Of a stretch of 43,016 nucleotides of DNA, positions 1-8,241 are shown in pieces (positions within the stretch are counted from its first letter, which is position 1; the number at the start of each line of letters is the position of its first letter). The stretch is from Lachnospiraceae bacterium (GTDB taxonomy: Bacteria > Bacillota > Clostridia > Lachnospirales > Lachnospiraceae): positions 1 through 43,016 of the forward strand of contig JAILKH010000089.1 of the NCBI GenBank assembly GCA_024693925.1. Direction: 5' to 3'. The translations under genes and the position numbers were made by a program. The notes below the pieces were generated by a model, which saw only the letters and a program-made list of their open reading frames with translations, ran no database searches and had not been told where the DNA came from.

Positions 1-246
1 GGTGAATTGGGATTAGAAACCACCATCTATGCAACCGATGATAAGGAATTAAATACCTTCGCGGAATCCATGGCCGACTCTCTTACGGACCTCTATAATA
101 AAACAGGCTACAAAAATATAACCCTTAAAAACACAAAGGGATATACCTTTAGTTATAAGAACGGCTATAAAGACACAAGAGAAGAACTTACAGATTCAAT
201 CCTGTGGTCGGTTAATATTAACCGAAAGAAAAATAACATTAAATGA
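1..246 (+). CDS. 3' end of an unknown protein (partial)
   Basis: An open frame enters from the left edge and ends with TGA at 244-246, giving about 81 C-terminal residues. The frame is open from base 1, so the start lies outside the window and the TTG at 7-9 is not a convincing start. The tail is rich in Lys, Asn and Thr (it ends NRKKNNIK) with no cysteines, membrane helix or recognisable motif. It converges on the glutathione peroxidase gene 42 bases away, with no clear terminator between them. Function unknown. Confidence 0.55.
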   Translation, partial: GELGLETTIYATDDKELNTFAESMADSLTDLYNKTGYKNITLKNTKGYTFSYKNGYKDTREELTDSILWSVNINRKKNNIK

Positions 247-288
247 ATCTGCAATCGTTCCTGCTCCTGTGCCGTATTTACCGACCTG

Positions 289-831
289 TTATATCAATTC
301 CCCAACACATTTATCAACTATTTCCATCTTCGCGGTAGGTTCGAACCTTGCTACTACATTACCGCTTCTGTCAATCACGAATTTGGTAAAATTCCATTTA
401 ATTTCCGGATTATTCTTATAATCCTTATCAATCTTTTTAAGCATCGTATTCATTGCAAGGGCAGTGGGTCCTTTGCCAAAGCCTTCAAATCCCTTCTGCT
501 CCTTAAGAAATTTAAATAAAGGAATTGCCGTTTCTCCGTTAACATCCGATTTTTTCATCTGCGGAAACTGAGTATTATACTTAAGCTGACAGAACTCATG
601 GATCTCATCATCCGTCCCGGGAGTCTGTCCGGCAAATTGATTGCAGGGAACATCAATAACCTCAAATCCCCTGTCATGATACTTCTCATACATAGCCTCA
701 ATATCCTTATAATGAGGAGTAAATCCACACCCCGTTGCTGTATTAACAACAAGAACAACCTTTCCCTCATATTCCTTCATTGATATTTCATCACCATTAG
801 CCGCTGTTACACTTTGATCATAGAATCCCAT
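289..831 (-). CDS. gpx: Glutathione peroxidase family peroxiredoxin (cysteine type)
   Basis: A 180-residue protein, full length for the small bacterial GPx family, which reduces hydroperoxides in the cytoplasm, usually with thioredoxin as reductant. The motif NTATGCGFTPHY puts the peroxidatic cysteine at residue 35; the codon is an ordinary Cys codon, not TGA. The catalytic partners are present: Gln69 in CNQFAGQ and Trp146-Asn147 in WNFTKF. Cys63 and Cys81 are possible resolving cysteines. A good Shine-Dalgarno (AAAGGAGG) lies upstream of the ATG at 831. It is probably monocistronic, with its own consensus promoter at 892-920 overlapped by a palindrome, which suggests redox or metal control. 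The fold and role are secure; the reductant is inferred from the family. Confidence 0.95.
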   Translation of the reverse strand: MGFYDQSVTAANGDEISMKEYEGKVVLVVNTATGCGFTPHYKDIEAMYEKYHDRGFEVIDVPCNQFAGQTPGTDDEIHEFCQLKYNTQFPQMKKSDVNGETAIPLFKFLKEQKGFEGFGKGPTALAMNTMLKKIDKDYKNNPEIKWNFTKFVIDRSGNVVARFEPTAKMEIVDKCVGELI

Positions 832-889
832 TGTCCCGTCCTCCTTTAAAAATGTGAAAAATGATTGCTTTCTTTAATTATCTTTTACT

Positions 890-915
890 AAATTATATTT
901 TATCAAATATAATTT
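890..915. promoter_or_regulatory. Palindromic operator candidate over the gpx promoter
   Basis: Two perfect 11-base arms, AAATTATATTT (890-900) and AAATATAATTT (905-915), flank TATC. The palindrome covers the whole -10 hexamer and touches the -35, so a bound dimer would block polymerase. It is AT-rich like PerR and Fur boxes but does not match either consensus exactly. No regulator gene lies next to it. Confidence 0.5.
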
Positions 916-920
916 GTCAA
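892..920 (-). promoter_or_regulatory. Consensus sigma-A promoter of gpx
   Basis: Read on the minus strand, TTGACA (915-920) and TATAAT (892-897) are separated by exactly 17 bases. Transcription would start near 885 and give a leader of about 50 bases before the gpx ATG at 831. Confidence 0.8.
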
Positions 921-951
921 GCTCATTTTCTTTTTCTATATCTAACCATTT

Positions 952-1440
952 TTAACGATTATCGACTCTTTCCGGATTCATATCATGATGAGATAACCTG
1001 TCAAAAGCCACACTTTCCCATTTAGTCCCCGCCTTTCCGTAATTACAGTACGGGTCAATGGAGATTCCGCCCCGCGGGAGAAATTTACCCGTTACCTCAA
1101 TATATTTAGGATCTAACAAGGTGATCAGATCCTTCATTATCTTATTTACACAATCCTCATGAAAATCTCCGTGGTTTCTGAAAGAAAACAGATATAACTT
1201 TAAGGATTTACTCTCAACCAACGATTCATCGGGTATATATGATATTGTTATCGTTGCAAAATCAGGCTGTCCCGTAATAGGACAAAGACTCGTAAATTCC
1301 GGACAGTTAAATTTAACGAAATAATCATATTCCGGATGTTTATTGCTGAATTTTTCCAATACGGAAGGATCATAATCGGTTTCATAGTTTACGTTATTAT
1401 TACCAAGTTTCGTCAATCCCTCTTTATCTCTTACACCCAT
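952..1440 (-). CDS. queF: NADPH-dependent 7-cyano-7-deazaguanine reductase QueF
   Basis: A 162-residue enzyme of the short (Bacillus-type) QueF class, which reduces the nitrile of preQ0 to the amine of preQ1 in queuosine synthesis. The catalytic cysteine is Cys53 in [15 protein letters not shown] and the acid is Asp60. The family signature appears as [20 protein letters not shown], which holds the NADPH-binding segment and the substrate-binding acidic residues. It lies 16 bases downstream of the transporter yhhQ and is clearly co-transcribed with it. Shine-Dalgarno AAGGAG precedes the ATG. No queC, queD or queE is nearby, so this pair fits salvage of imported preQ0 rather than de novo synthesis; those genes could be elsewhere. 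Confidence 0.97.
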   Translation of the reverse strand: MGVRDKEGLTKLGNNNVNYETDYDPSVLEKFSNKHPEYDYFVKFNCPEFTSLCPITGQPDFATITISYIPDESLVESKSLKLYLFSFRNHGDFHEDCVNKIMKDLITLLDPKYIEVTGKFLPRGGISIDPYCNYGKAGTKWESVAFDRLSHHDMNPERVDNR

Positions 1441-1456
1441 TTCCTTTTCTCCTTAC

Positions 1457-2188
1457 TTAACACGATGTGTCAGCCTGCCGGCGAAGTCCTTTTGCGGGTT
1501 TAACGTTTTCACTATCCGGTACTATCTTCCGGGCTATGTAAATAAACGGGGTATCCGCAACAGCTACGATCGCCTTAAATAGATACGTTGTAAATAAAAT
1601 ACTGAAGAAGACTTCCGTCGGATAAGTTCCCCAGAAGGCAAGAAAAGTAAAGAGCACCGTATCCACCGCCTGGCTGAGCAAAGTACTTCCGTTATTTCTT
1701 ATCCAGAGCCCCGATTTATCATCTCCTGTTTTTTTCCAGATAAAATGATATAAAAACACATCTATATTCTGACTGCATATAAACCCTGTAAGACTGGCAA
1801 TGGTAATACGGGGAACAAGACCAAATACAACCTTCAGACTCCCGTTTATATAATCATTGGTATTGGGGGTAAATAAAAGCAGCATCTGAGAACCGATCAT
1901 CCAGATGACCATTATGGTAAAACTATACATTACTGCCCTCTGAGCATCTTTTTTACCGTATTTTTCCGAAAGGATATCCGTAACCAGAAAAGTAGATGCA
2001 TACAAAACATTTCCGGCCGTGGTGGAAAGTCCGAACAAGTCTATACATTTACAAACAGCAATATTTCCAAGTAAGGTACCGAATATCGCAAATGCAAATA
2101 ACCCGTTTTTCCCAAACAGCCTGTAAAGGACAAGTACACTTCCCAAATAGAAGATCACAGTTATAACAAAAATCAATTCATTACTCAT
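1457..2188 (-). CDS. yhhQ: Queuosine precursor transporter YhhQ (VUT family)
   Basis: An integral membrane protein of 243 residues with about six or seven hydrophobic helices. It carries the family segment DILSEKYGKKDAQRAV after the second or third helix. E. coli YhhQ imports preQ0 and preQ1. The ATG at 2188 is chosen because GAGGT lies six bases before it; a GTG four codons upstream overlaps that site and is less likely. It is first in the operon with queF. Its leader (2202-2395) has a promoter, alternative hairpins and a terminator, so expression is probably controlled by transcription attenuation. Confidence 0.93.
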   Translation of the reverse strand: MSNELIFVITVIFYLGSVLVLYRLFGKNGLFAFAIFGTLLGNIAVCKCIDLFGLSTTAGNVLYASTFLVTDILSEKYGKKDAQRAVMYSFTIMVIWMIGSQMLLLFTPNTNDYINGSLKVVFGLVPRITIASLTGFICSQNIDVFLYHFIWKKTGDDKSGLWIRNNGSTLLSQAVDTVLFTFLAFWGTYPTEVFFSILFTTYLFKAIVAVADTPFIYIARKIVPDSENVKPAKGLRRQADTSC

Positions 2189-2255
2189 ATTATACCTCAC
2201 AATCTTTGTATATTACCGTATCATCCGTGTGCTAAATCCAAAACCATATATATTC

Positions 2256-2291
2256 AAAAAAAAATATAGCTTCACAAAACTCGAAGCTATA
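2256..2291 (-). terminator. Intrinsic terminator in the yhhQ-queF leader
   Basis: A 9-bp perfect stem (2283-2291 with 2265-2273) and a 9-base loop are followed on the minus strand by nine T residues (2256-2264). It lies between the promoter and the yhhQ start, so it acts as an attenuator rather than an end-of-operon terminator. Confidence 0.85.
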
Positions 2292-2390
2292 ACCAATCAC
2301 AAACGATCTGAAATTATAGTCCTGGTTTTGTTTAACGACAGGATGGTACAAACGAACTGTCGGTACATATATACAAGAATATACGTACGA
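2292..2390 (-). promoter_or_regulatory. Structured leader of yhhQ-queF, candidate riboswitch
   Basis: Between the promoter and the terminator the RNA can form a 9-bp hairpin (GUACGUAUA with UAUAUGUAC, one GU pair), a 6-bp hairpin CGACAG/CUGUCG (2357-2362 with 2336-2341) and an overlapping alternative UCCUG/CAGGA. The 3' part CUAUAA (2314-2319) can pair with UUAUAG (2287-2292), which includes the 5' arm of the terminator, giving an antiterminator. Before a queuosine-precursor transporter and preQ0 reductase the obvious ligand is preQ1 or preQ0. The conserved preQ1 class I elements are not visible. Class and ligand are inference. Confidence 0.55.
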
Positions 2391-2395
2391 GTATG

Positions 2396-2423
2396 ATTAT
2401 AACCCAAAAGCGGGTAATGTCAA
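2396..2423 (-). promoter_or_regulatory. Promoter of the yhhQ-queF operon
   Basis: On the minus strand a perfect TTGACA (2418-2423) and a perfect TATAAT (2396-2401) are 16 bases apart. Transcription would begin near 2389, leaving a leader of about 200 bases before yhhQ. Confidence 0.8.
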
Positions 2424-2495
2424 TAAATTTCCGTAAAGAATACATGGATTACTTTGCGAAAATATCCGACGCAATTTTATATTTTCAAATATCTG

Positions 2496-2524
2496 TCGCA
2501 ATATTTATTAAAAATTTGTATAAT
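2496..2524 (+). promoter_or_regulatory. Promoter of the GH3 sugar locus with direct repeats
   Basis: A TATAAT at 2519-2524 has a weak -35 (TCGCAA, 2496-2501) at 17-base spacing. An imperfect direct repeat of the form AATATCnGnCGCAATnTT occurs at 2461 and again at 2488, 27 bases apart, the second copy overlapping the -35. A weak -35 with upstream direct repeats is typical of promoters activated by AraC-type regulators, and such a regulator (YesN-like, 6540-8135) is in the operon. Confidence 0.5.
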
Positions 2525-2547
2525 ATGTTTTAGAAAGGAGGCAGCAG

Positions 2548-2601
2548 ATGATGTATATAAACGGTATTTTAATACCGAAAATCATCCGCAATAACCCATG
2601 A
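2548..2601 (+). CDS. 17-residue leader peptide coupled to the GH3 gene
   Basis: A very good Shine-Dalgarno (AGAAAGGAGG, 2531-2541) is followed by two ATG codons (2548 and 2551) opening a short frame, MMYINGILIPKIIRNNP. Its TGA (2599-2601) overlaps the GH3 ATG (2598-2600) as ATGA. The GH3 start has no ribosome binding site of its own, so its translation probably depends on ribosomes ending this peptide. A 6-bp hairpin (CGGTAT 2562-2567 with ATACCG 2572-2577) lies inside the leader. This is too short for ordinary gene callers. The peptide itself has no recognised function. Confidence 0.6.
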   Translation: MMYINGILIPKIIRNNP

Positions 2602-4679
2602 ATAAAATAAAATTATTTCTTTCCTCTGTTATCATAGCGGCTTTAGCAGCGAATGCAATACTTTTCAACGGTTGTACCGTAAATATCAACGCAAACTTTG
2701 ATCTCAATGATATAAATAAGTTTATGAATATAAACAGTCTTAAGGAAACCTATAATAACGAAACGGATATTGACAATACCATAGAAGCTGTTGTTGCAAA
2801 AATGTCCCTTGACGAAAAGATCTCACAAATGATAATTCCCTCCATGCGTACCTGGGAGGAAGAAAATGTCACCGATTTAAATTCCTTTGATGAGCTTAAG
2901 GAAGCCCTTCAAAAACACCAATACGGCGGAGTTCTGCTCTATGGATCGAATATAACCGGAAACCGGCAGGTTTCAAAGCTTATAAACGATCTTCAGGAAA
3001 ATAATGCCGGGATTTCCAATGCTTCCGTCCACATTCCCTATCTTATGCCTGTGGATGAAGAAGGCGGAATCGTATTGCGGCTGACAAACGGAACACGTAT
3101 GACCGGTAATATGGCTATCGGAGCAACTCCCGATCCCGTGACAAATGCCGAAAAAACCGGCACCATCATAGGTGAAGAGCTTGCGGCCCTTGGTTTTAAC
3201 GCCGACTTCGCACCTGTTATCGATGTAAATAATAATCCTGCTAATCCGGTTATCGGTACAAGATCCTTCTCCGACGATCCGAACAGGGTATCCAAGCTCG
3301 GAGCCGCATATTCAAAAGGATTGGAAGAAAATAATATCATAGCCACCTATAAACATTTTCCGGGTCATGGAGATACCGAAACCGACAGTCATATCGGAAC
3401 TCCCAGCGTGGAAAAAACCTATGACGAAATACTTAACACCGAGCTTATTCCCTTTAAAAATGCAATTTCAAACGGTGCCGATCTTATTATGACGGCACAT
3501 ATAACATATCCTTTGATCGATGAAGAGCATACCTTCGGTGACGGTACAACAAAAGGATATTATCCGGCTACCATGTCAGAAAAAATGATAACCGACATCC
3601 TTCGCAGGGATCTGGGTTATGACGGAGCAGTTATCACCGACGCCCTTGAAATGGATGCCATAAAAGAAGCAAAACTGGTTCCCGGCGAAGCCGATTCCAC
3701 AGAGTACAGGGTAAATATTGCAAAAGAAGTTATAAATGCGGGCGTTGACATACTTCTGCTGCCGGCAGATATGATCGACCCCGAAACCGTGGATTTCTAC
3801 GACGAATATATCAATGAAATAGCCGCCAAAACCGAAGCCGGTGAAATAAGCGAAGAACGTATCAACGAAAGTGTAAAACGTATACTGAAGCTTAAGATCA
3901 AATATCAAATATTTAACATTGATGCCGGGGAGGAGGATAATAACGAAGATGAGCAGGTCTCTGCCAATATTCTGACAGTAGGTTCCAAAGAACATCATGA
4001 ACAGGAAATGGATATGGCAAGACAGGCAATAACTCTGGTGAAAAACAACGAGGATATCCTTCCCCTTTCCGACTCGGTAAAAAACATAGTTTTCTTCGGA
4101 CGACGGGAGGCAGACTCGGTTACAATAAATTATGCCGTAAACAGTCTTAAGGAAGAAGGTATAATAAAACCGGATCAGAACATCCTGGTTGAGTACTATT
4201 ATGATCCTTCCTCAGAAGAAAAACTTCATTACACGGATGAGATCAGGGAAAATATTTCTTCCGCCGATATCGTCATCGGTTTTTCCTATAATTCGGGAAA
4301 CAGTTCTTTAGACAAGGAAAATCCCCAATACACAGCTATGACAAGTGCTATAGGGGAAACTCATAAAGCCGGCGGTAAATTTATTATGATAAGCGAAAAT
4401 CTTCCCTATGATGCGGCACTGTATCCCGATGCCGATGCCGTTCTCCTTGCTTACCTCGGCTCCGGACTGGATATCGATCCTACGGAAAGAAACGAAAATC
4501 CCGAAAGTATGCCGGCCCGTAACGCAAATATTGCTGCGGCCATCGAAACTGCCTTTGGGGCCAATACTCCCGTGGGAAAACTTCCCGTAAACATTCCTGT
4601 AATAGAAGAACAGCCGGATGGGACCCTGAGTTACGGTGAAGACTGTTTATATGAAAGAGACTTCGGACTTACCTTTTAA
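2598..4679 (+). CDS. GH3 beta-N-acetylhexosaminidase-like lipoprotein (NagZ/YbbD type)
   Basis: A 693-residue glycoside hydrolase family 3 protein. The N-terminus is a signal peptide ending LFNGC, so Cys26 is the probable lipid-anchored residue, although the -3 Phe is unusual for a lipobox. The catalytic TIM barrel spans about residues 60-400. KHFPGHGDTETDSH (252-265) is the NagZ signature whose Asp-His pair replaces the usual acid/base. The nucleophile is Asp348 in VITDALEMDA. A second alpha/beta domain follows (about 465-690), as in Bacillus YbbD. It should release N-acetylglucosamine-type residues outside the membrane, from muropeptides or other glycans. It opens an operon with a YesM/YesN sensor system and Lpl-type transporter, which suggests extracellular trimming of an imported glycan. 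The true substrate is unknown. Confidence 0.9.
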   Translation: MNKIKLFLSSVIIAALAANAILFNGCTVNINANFDLNDINKFMNINSLKETYNNETDIDNTIEAVVAKMSLDEKISQMIIPSMRTWEEENVTDLNSFDELKEALQKHQYGGVLLYGSNITGNRQVSKLINDLQENNAGISNASVHIPYLMPVDEEGGIVLRLTNGTRMTGNMAIGATPDPVTNAEKTGTIIGEELAALGFNADFAPVIDVNNNPANPVIGTRSFSDDPNRVSKLGAAYSKGLEENNIIATYKHFPGHGDTETDSHIGTPSVEKTYDEILNTELIPFKNAISNGADLIMTAHITYPLIDEEHTFGDGTTKGYYPATMSEKMITDILRRDLGYDGAVITDALEMDAIKEAKLVPGEADSTEYRVNIAKEVINAGVDILLLPADMIDPETVDFYDEYINEIAAKTEAGEISEERINESVKRILKLKIKYQIFNIDAGEEDNNEDEQVSANILTVGSKEHHEQEMDMARQAITLVKNNEDILPLSDSVKNIVFFGRREADSVTINYAVNSLKEEGIIKPDQNILVEYYYDPSSEEKLHYTDEIRENISSADIVIGFSYNSGNSSLDKENPQYTAMTSAIGETHKAGGKFIMISENLPYDAALYPDADAVLLAYLGSGLDIDPTERNENPESMPARNANIAAAIETAFGANTPVGKLPVNIPVIEEQPDGTLSYGEDCLYERDFGLTF

Positions 4680-4719
4680 TTTTTTACGGGATACAAAGAA
4701 ATAATAACCATATGATCCA

Positions 4720-6522
4720 ATGCGATCAGTTGATAATATGAAAAAATTTACTACCCGGTTCATCGCCTGGATGAACACACTTACAATCTATAGGAAGCTT
4801 ATATTCTTTTATGCCTTTTGCGTTATACTGCCGCTTATTGTAACGGACGGTTTCATTATATATACCATGAACCGGGATGAAAGGCAGCGTCAGGAATATG
4901 AATTTAAAAATATAGCCACTGTGGTAGGGAATAATATTACCAATCTTTACGAAGATATACTCGGTACGATGAATTCCATCTATCTTGATAAGACCATCAA
5001 CGAATTCATAAACACCGACTATAAACAGCCTTATGATTATTATTCTGCCAATTACAGGCTGCTTCGGCAATCCCTGGCAGGCAGTACCTTCAACAAAACC
5101 GGTTATAACGTTTCCATTTATACCGATAATCCGACTGTGATCAGCGGCGGAGTCTTTCGCTCCATTGACTCGGCCACCGGCAGCGAATGGTATAAGGCTT
5201 TTCTGGAATCCAATAAACCAATCTTCGGTTATTATTATTACGGAGACTCGGAACAGATCATCAAAACCGGAAGAAGAAACCTCTGTGTACTCCGTAAAAT
5301 GAATCACTTCAGAAATTTAGGCCGTGAGGTTATCATTAAAACAGAGGTTAACTACAATGAACTTGTAAGAACCCTTAATTCAATGAACTTTGTACCCACG
5401 GTATATGTATGCAGCGGAGATACCATCCTTCTCTCAAATGACGGGAACTCCGAAATAAACCGGCCCTTTTTAAAGCTTACGGGAACAGAAAAGATCGCAA
5501 CGGAATCGGAACTTGACTTGCATGGGCTCAACCTGCGCATAATAATACTGGATCCCTATAAAGGCCTTCAATTTTTCAGCAAAAGAAATATTCCCATATT
5601 GATCCTTCTTATAGTTCTCAATCTTCTTCTGCCGGTATTACTGGTTTATGTCATCAACAGTTCCCTGACGGGGCGTTTTGCCCTGCTTAATGAATCTTTT
5701 GATAAGATCAAAGGCGAAGTATCACAAATCAAGGAAATAAACAGCATTGAAGGAAATGACGAGATCAGCAACCTTATGACGAATTATAATCTCATGGTAC
5801 GGCGTCTCAAAGAACTTATAAAGACCGTATACGAAGACCGACTTTATAAACAGGAAGCAGATATTGCAAGGCAACAGGCGGAGCTTCTTGCTCTGCACTC
5901 GCAGATAAACCCCCATTTCCTGTTTAACGTGCTGGAAAGTATTCGTATGTTAAGCCTTATTAAGAATGAACGGGAGATCGCAAGCATGATCGAGAAGCTT
6001 GCAATACTGGAACGACAGAATGTGGACTGGTCAAAGGACTGTATTAAAATAAATGAAGAACTTAAATTTGTTGAAGCTTATCTTGATCTGCAGAAATTAA
6101 GATTTGAAGAAAGGCTAAACTATAAGATAAGTATAAAGAACGGCTGCGAGAATTATTATGTTCCCAAACTTACACTTGAGACCTTTGTTGAAAATGCCTG
6201 TGTTCACGGAGTGGAAAATAAATCGGTACCCTGTTGGATCTATATTCGTATATATGAACAGAACGAAACTCTCTTCCTGGAAATAGAGGATACCGGCTAC
6301 GGAATGGAAGATGAAGATGTTAACAAAATGAAGATTAAAATGCGTGACTGCACAATAGAGGATCTTAAAGAAGGACAGCGTGTCGGAATAATAAATGCCT
6401 GTCTGCGACTCAAAATGATCACTGATAACAGAGTCCGTTTTAATGTTCAAAGTAAGAGAAATATGGGAACAACCTTTTTTATAAGTATCCCTGTTGATAC
6501 TTTAGAAAGAACCATCATATAA
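4720..6522 (+). CDS. YesM/LytS-type sensor histidine kinase
   Basis: A 600-residue membrane kinase. TM1 is at about residues 23-45, an extracellular sensor region (probably Cache-like) runs to about 290, TM2 is at about 291-312, and a HAMP-like linker reaches about 370. The His_kinase (LytS/YesM) block has the phospho-acceptor His399 in QINPHFLFN. The HATPase region carries ETFVENACVHG (N box), EDTGYGMEDED (G1) and GQRVGIINA (G2). It starts 40 bases after the GH3 stop with no terminator between. Start codons at 4720 and 4738 are both possible and neither has a strong binding site; the second begins MKKF directly before the basic flank of TM1. It probably senses a sugar or binding protein and phosphorylates the YesN-like regulator downstream. 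Confidence 0.95.
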   Translation: MRSVDNMKKFTTRFIAWMNTLTIYRKLIFFYAFCVILPLIVTDGFIIYTMNRDERQRQEYEFKNIATVVGNNITNLYEDILGTMNSIYLDKTINEFINTDYKQPYDYYSANYRLLRQSLAGSTFNKTGYNVSIYTDNPTVISGGVFRSIDSATGSEWYKAFLESNKPIFGYYYYGDSEQIIKTGRRNLCVLRKMNHFRNLGREVIIKTEVNYNELVRTLNSMNFVPTVYVCSGDTILLSNDGNSEINRPFLKLTGTEKIATESELDLHGLNLRIIILDPYKGLQFFSKRNIPILILLIVLNLLLPVLLVYVINSSLTGRFALLNESFDKIKGEVSQIKEINSIEGNDEISNLMTNYNLMVRRLKELIKTVYEDRLYKQEADIARQQAELLALHSQINPHFLFNVLESIRMLSLIKNEREIASMIEKLAILERQNVDWSKDCIKINEELKFVEAYLDLQKLRFEERLNYKISIKNGCENYYVPKLTLETFVENACVHGVENKSVPCWIYIRIYEQNETLFLEIEDTGYGMEDEDVNKMKIKMRDCTIEDLKEGQRVGIINACLRLKMITDNRVRFNVQSKRNMGTTFFISIPVDTLERTII

Positions 6523-6539
6523 TTTCGGAGGTAACAACA

Positions 6540-8135
6540 ATGTTCAGGGTAATGCTGGTAGATGACGAACCAATGATCCTAAGAGGAATGTCGGTAATAG
6601 TAGATTGGAAGGATATGGGCTTTGAGATAGTAAAAAGCGCAGCTAACGGTGCACAGGCCTACGAATACCTTAAAGAAAATGAAGTAGATCTTATCATAGC
6701 AGATATTAAAATGCCGGAAATGAACGGACTGGAGCTGATAAAAAAGATCCGGGAAGAAGGAATTTCCGATGCATATTACGTTATTCTCAGCGGATATAAT
6801 GATTTTGAATATGCAAGAAAAGCCATACGGTATAAATGTATGGACTACCTTTTAAAACCTATAGACAGTGAAAAACTTATCGAACTCCTTTTTCAGGTTG
6901 CGGATTCCCTCCGCAACAGACTTCAAATGTCCAAAGACCGGGAGGAAATAAGGAATGTTTATTATAAACAAAGCCTTACCGCCCTTTTATGCGGCAAATA
7001 TGATGAGGAAAATATTAAAAGTGTAAAAAAAGAGCTTAATATAGACAAATCAAAATGTCGTTTCATACTTGCCTCCGTAGATAATACGGTTCTTCTTGAT
7101 GATATGGATGACAAAGAGACAAATGATATAAAAGAAAAATTATATAATAATGCTATTAAGTACATAGGTAATGCCAATCTTATCATTAAGGATACCTTTG
7201 ACTATATCGATGAACATGAAATAGGTATTATTCTTCTCGATGAAATGATAAAGAACTTAGACAAAACCGAAACCGGATATCTAAAGGAACTTAGCGAAGC
7301 CTTAAATTATGATCTTAAAGAAGGAGCTGTTTTATTGGCAGGCAAACAGGTGGAGGACATTTCCAAGCTCTCAAGATCCTATACCAATGCCTGTATGCTC
7401 CGCTCCTTCCGCGGTTTTAGCATCGAAAGACAGGTATATTATTACGAAGATGAAGTATCGGTTTCTCATAATAACCTGATCCTCTTTAAGCAGGGACTGG
7501 ACGAACTGATAACGGCGATAGAACAGAATGATATCTCACGTATAAACAAAAGTGTGGATGTCCTGTATACGGAAATGGAACGTAACGGTCTTAATCAGAA
7601 TATGCAGTCTATGAATATCAGCTATCTTCTCTTTAGCCTTATACATCTTGCAGTGGAGCAGGATGAATCGGTGGACCAGGAGGAAATCCTCCATTACATA
7701 AGCGAAAATTCCTTTGATACAACCTTTACAAGAGGAGGAAGGCTCCATCTTAAACGTTTTGCCCTCTCTTATGCAGAATATCTGATCCAACTCAGAAAAA
7801 ATGTATCAAGAGGCATTCTGTCGGATATCGAATGGGAAATAAAAAATAACTATGATAAAAATCTGACCCTTCGTGACCTGAGCGCAAAATATTATGTAAA
7901 CTCATCTTATCTCGGACAGATCTTTAAAAAGAAATATAATCAGTCCTTTAAGGATTACCTGTGTTCGGTGAGGATAGACGAAGCTGCCAAGCAATTACTC
8001 ACCACCGACGAAAAAATTGCCAATATTGCCGAAAATGTCGGATACAGGGATCCCGACTATTTTCTTATTAAATTTACACAGGTTATGGGGATATCTCCTG
8101 CCAAATACCGGAAAAACGGTGGAATACCAACTTGA
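6540..8135 (+). CDS. YesN-type response regulator with AraC DNA-binding domain
   Basis: A 531-residue regulator. The receiver domain (1-120) has the acidic pair Asp8-Asp9, phospho-acceptor Asp55 in IIADIKMPEMNG, Ser84 and Lys106 in DYLLKP. A long alpha-helical middle region (about 130-420) is typical of YesN proteins. The C-terminus (about 425-527) is an AraC/XylS double helix-turn-helix, including ISPAKYRK near the end. Shine-Dalgarno CGGAGG precedes the ATG, 17 bases after the kinase stop, so the pair is co-transcribed. The likely targets are the GH3 promoter with its direct repeats and/or the permease genes behind the terminator at 8192-8241. Confidence 0.95.
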   Translation: MFRVMLVDDEPMILRGMSVIVDWKDMGFEIVKSAANGAQAYEYLKENEVDLIIADIKMPEMNGLELIKKIREEGISDAYYVILSGYNDFEYARKAIRYKCMDYLLKPIDSEKLIELLFQVADSLRNRLQMSKDREEIRNVYYKQSLTALLCGKYDEENIKSVKKELNIDKSKCRFILASVDNTVLLDDMDDKETNDIKEKLYNNAIKYIGNANLIIKDTFDYIDEHEIGIILLDEMIKNLDKTETGYLKELSEALNYDLKEGAVLLAGKQVEDISKLSRSYTNACMLRSFRGFSIERQVYYYEDEVSVSHNNLILFKQGLDELITAIEQNDISRINKSVDVLYTEMERNGLNQNMQSMNISYLLFSLIHLAVEQDESVDQEEILHYISENSFDTTFTRGGRLHLKRFALSYAEYLIQLRKNVSRGILSDIEWEIKNNYDKNLTLRDLSAKYYVNSSYLGQIFKKKYNQSFKDYLCSVRIDEAAKQLLTTDEKIANIAENVGYRDPDYFLIKFTQVMGISPAKYRKNGGIPT

Positions 8136-8191
8136 ATTTTTAAGGTTTTTCCTTGAGTTTTTAGGGTTAAATTTACATTACATTAATTTAA

Positions 8192-8241
8192 AATGCAATA
8201 TAGGGATTTATTTAGTCCTTATATTGCATTTTTATTTTATT
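8192..8241 (+). terminator. Strong intrinsic terminator between regulator and permease genes
   Basis: A 15-bp stem (8192-8206 with 8216-8230, one GU pair, extendable by two A-U pairs) with a 9-base loop is followed by TTTATTTTATT. It ends only about 18 bases before the permease ATG, so no full promoter fits after it. The permeases must be transcribed by readthrough or from a promoter upstream of or inside the hairpin. This makes it a candidate control point. Confidence 0.85.

Noticed and set aside
289..831. Selenocysteine in the glutathione peroxidase
   Set aside because: The catalytic codon encodes cysteine and there is no in-frame TGA.
2292..2390. Assignment of the yhhQ leader to the purine or preQ1-I riboswitch class
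   Set aside because: GUUUGUACC and GGACUAU resemble purine junctions, but the P2 stem and kissing loops do not form well and a stronger hairpin competes; the preQ1-I A-rich tail and C-rich loop are absent. Left as an unclassified leader.
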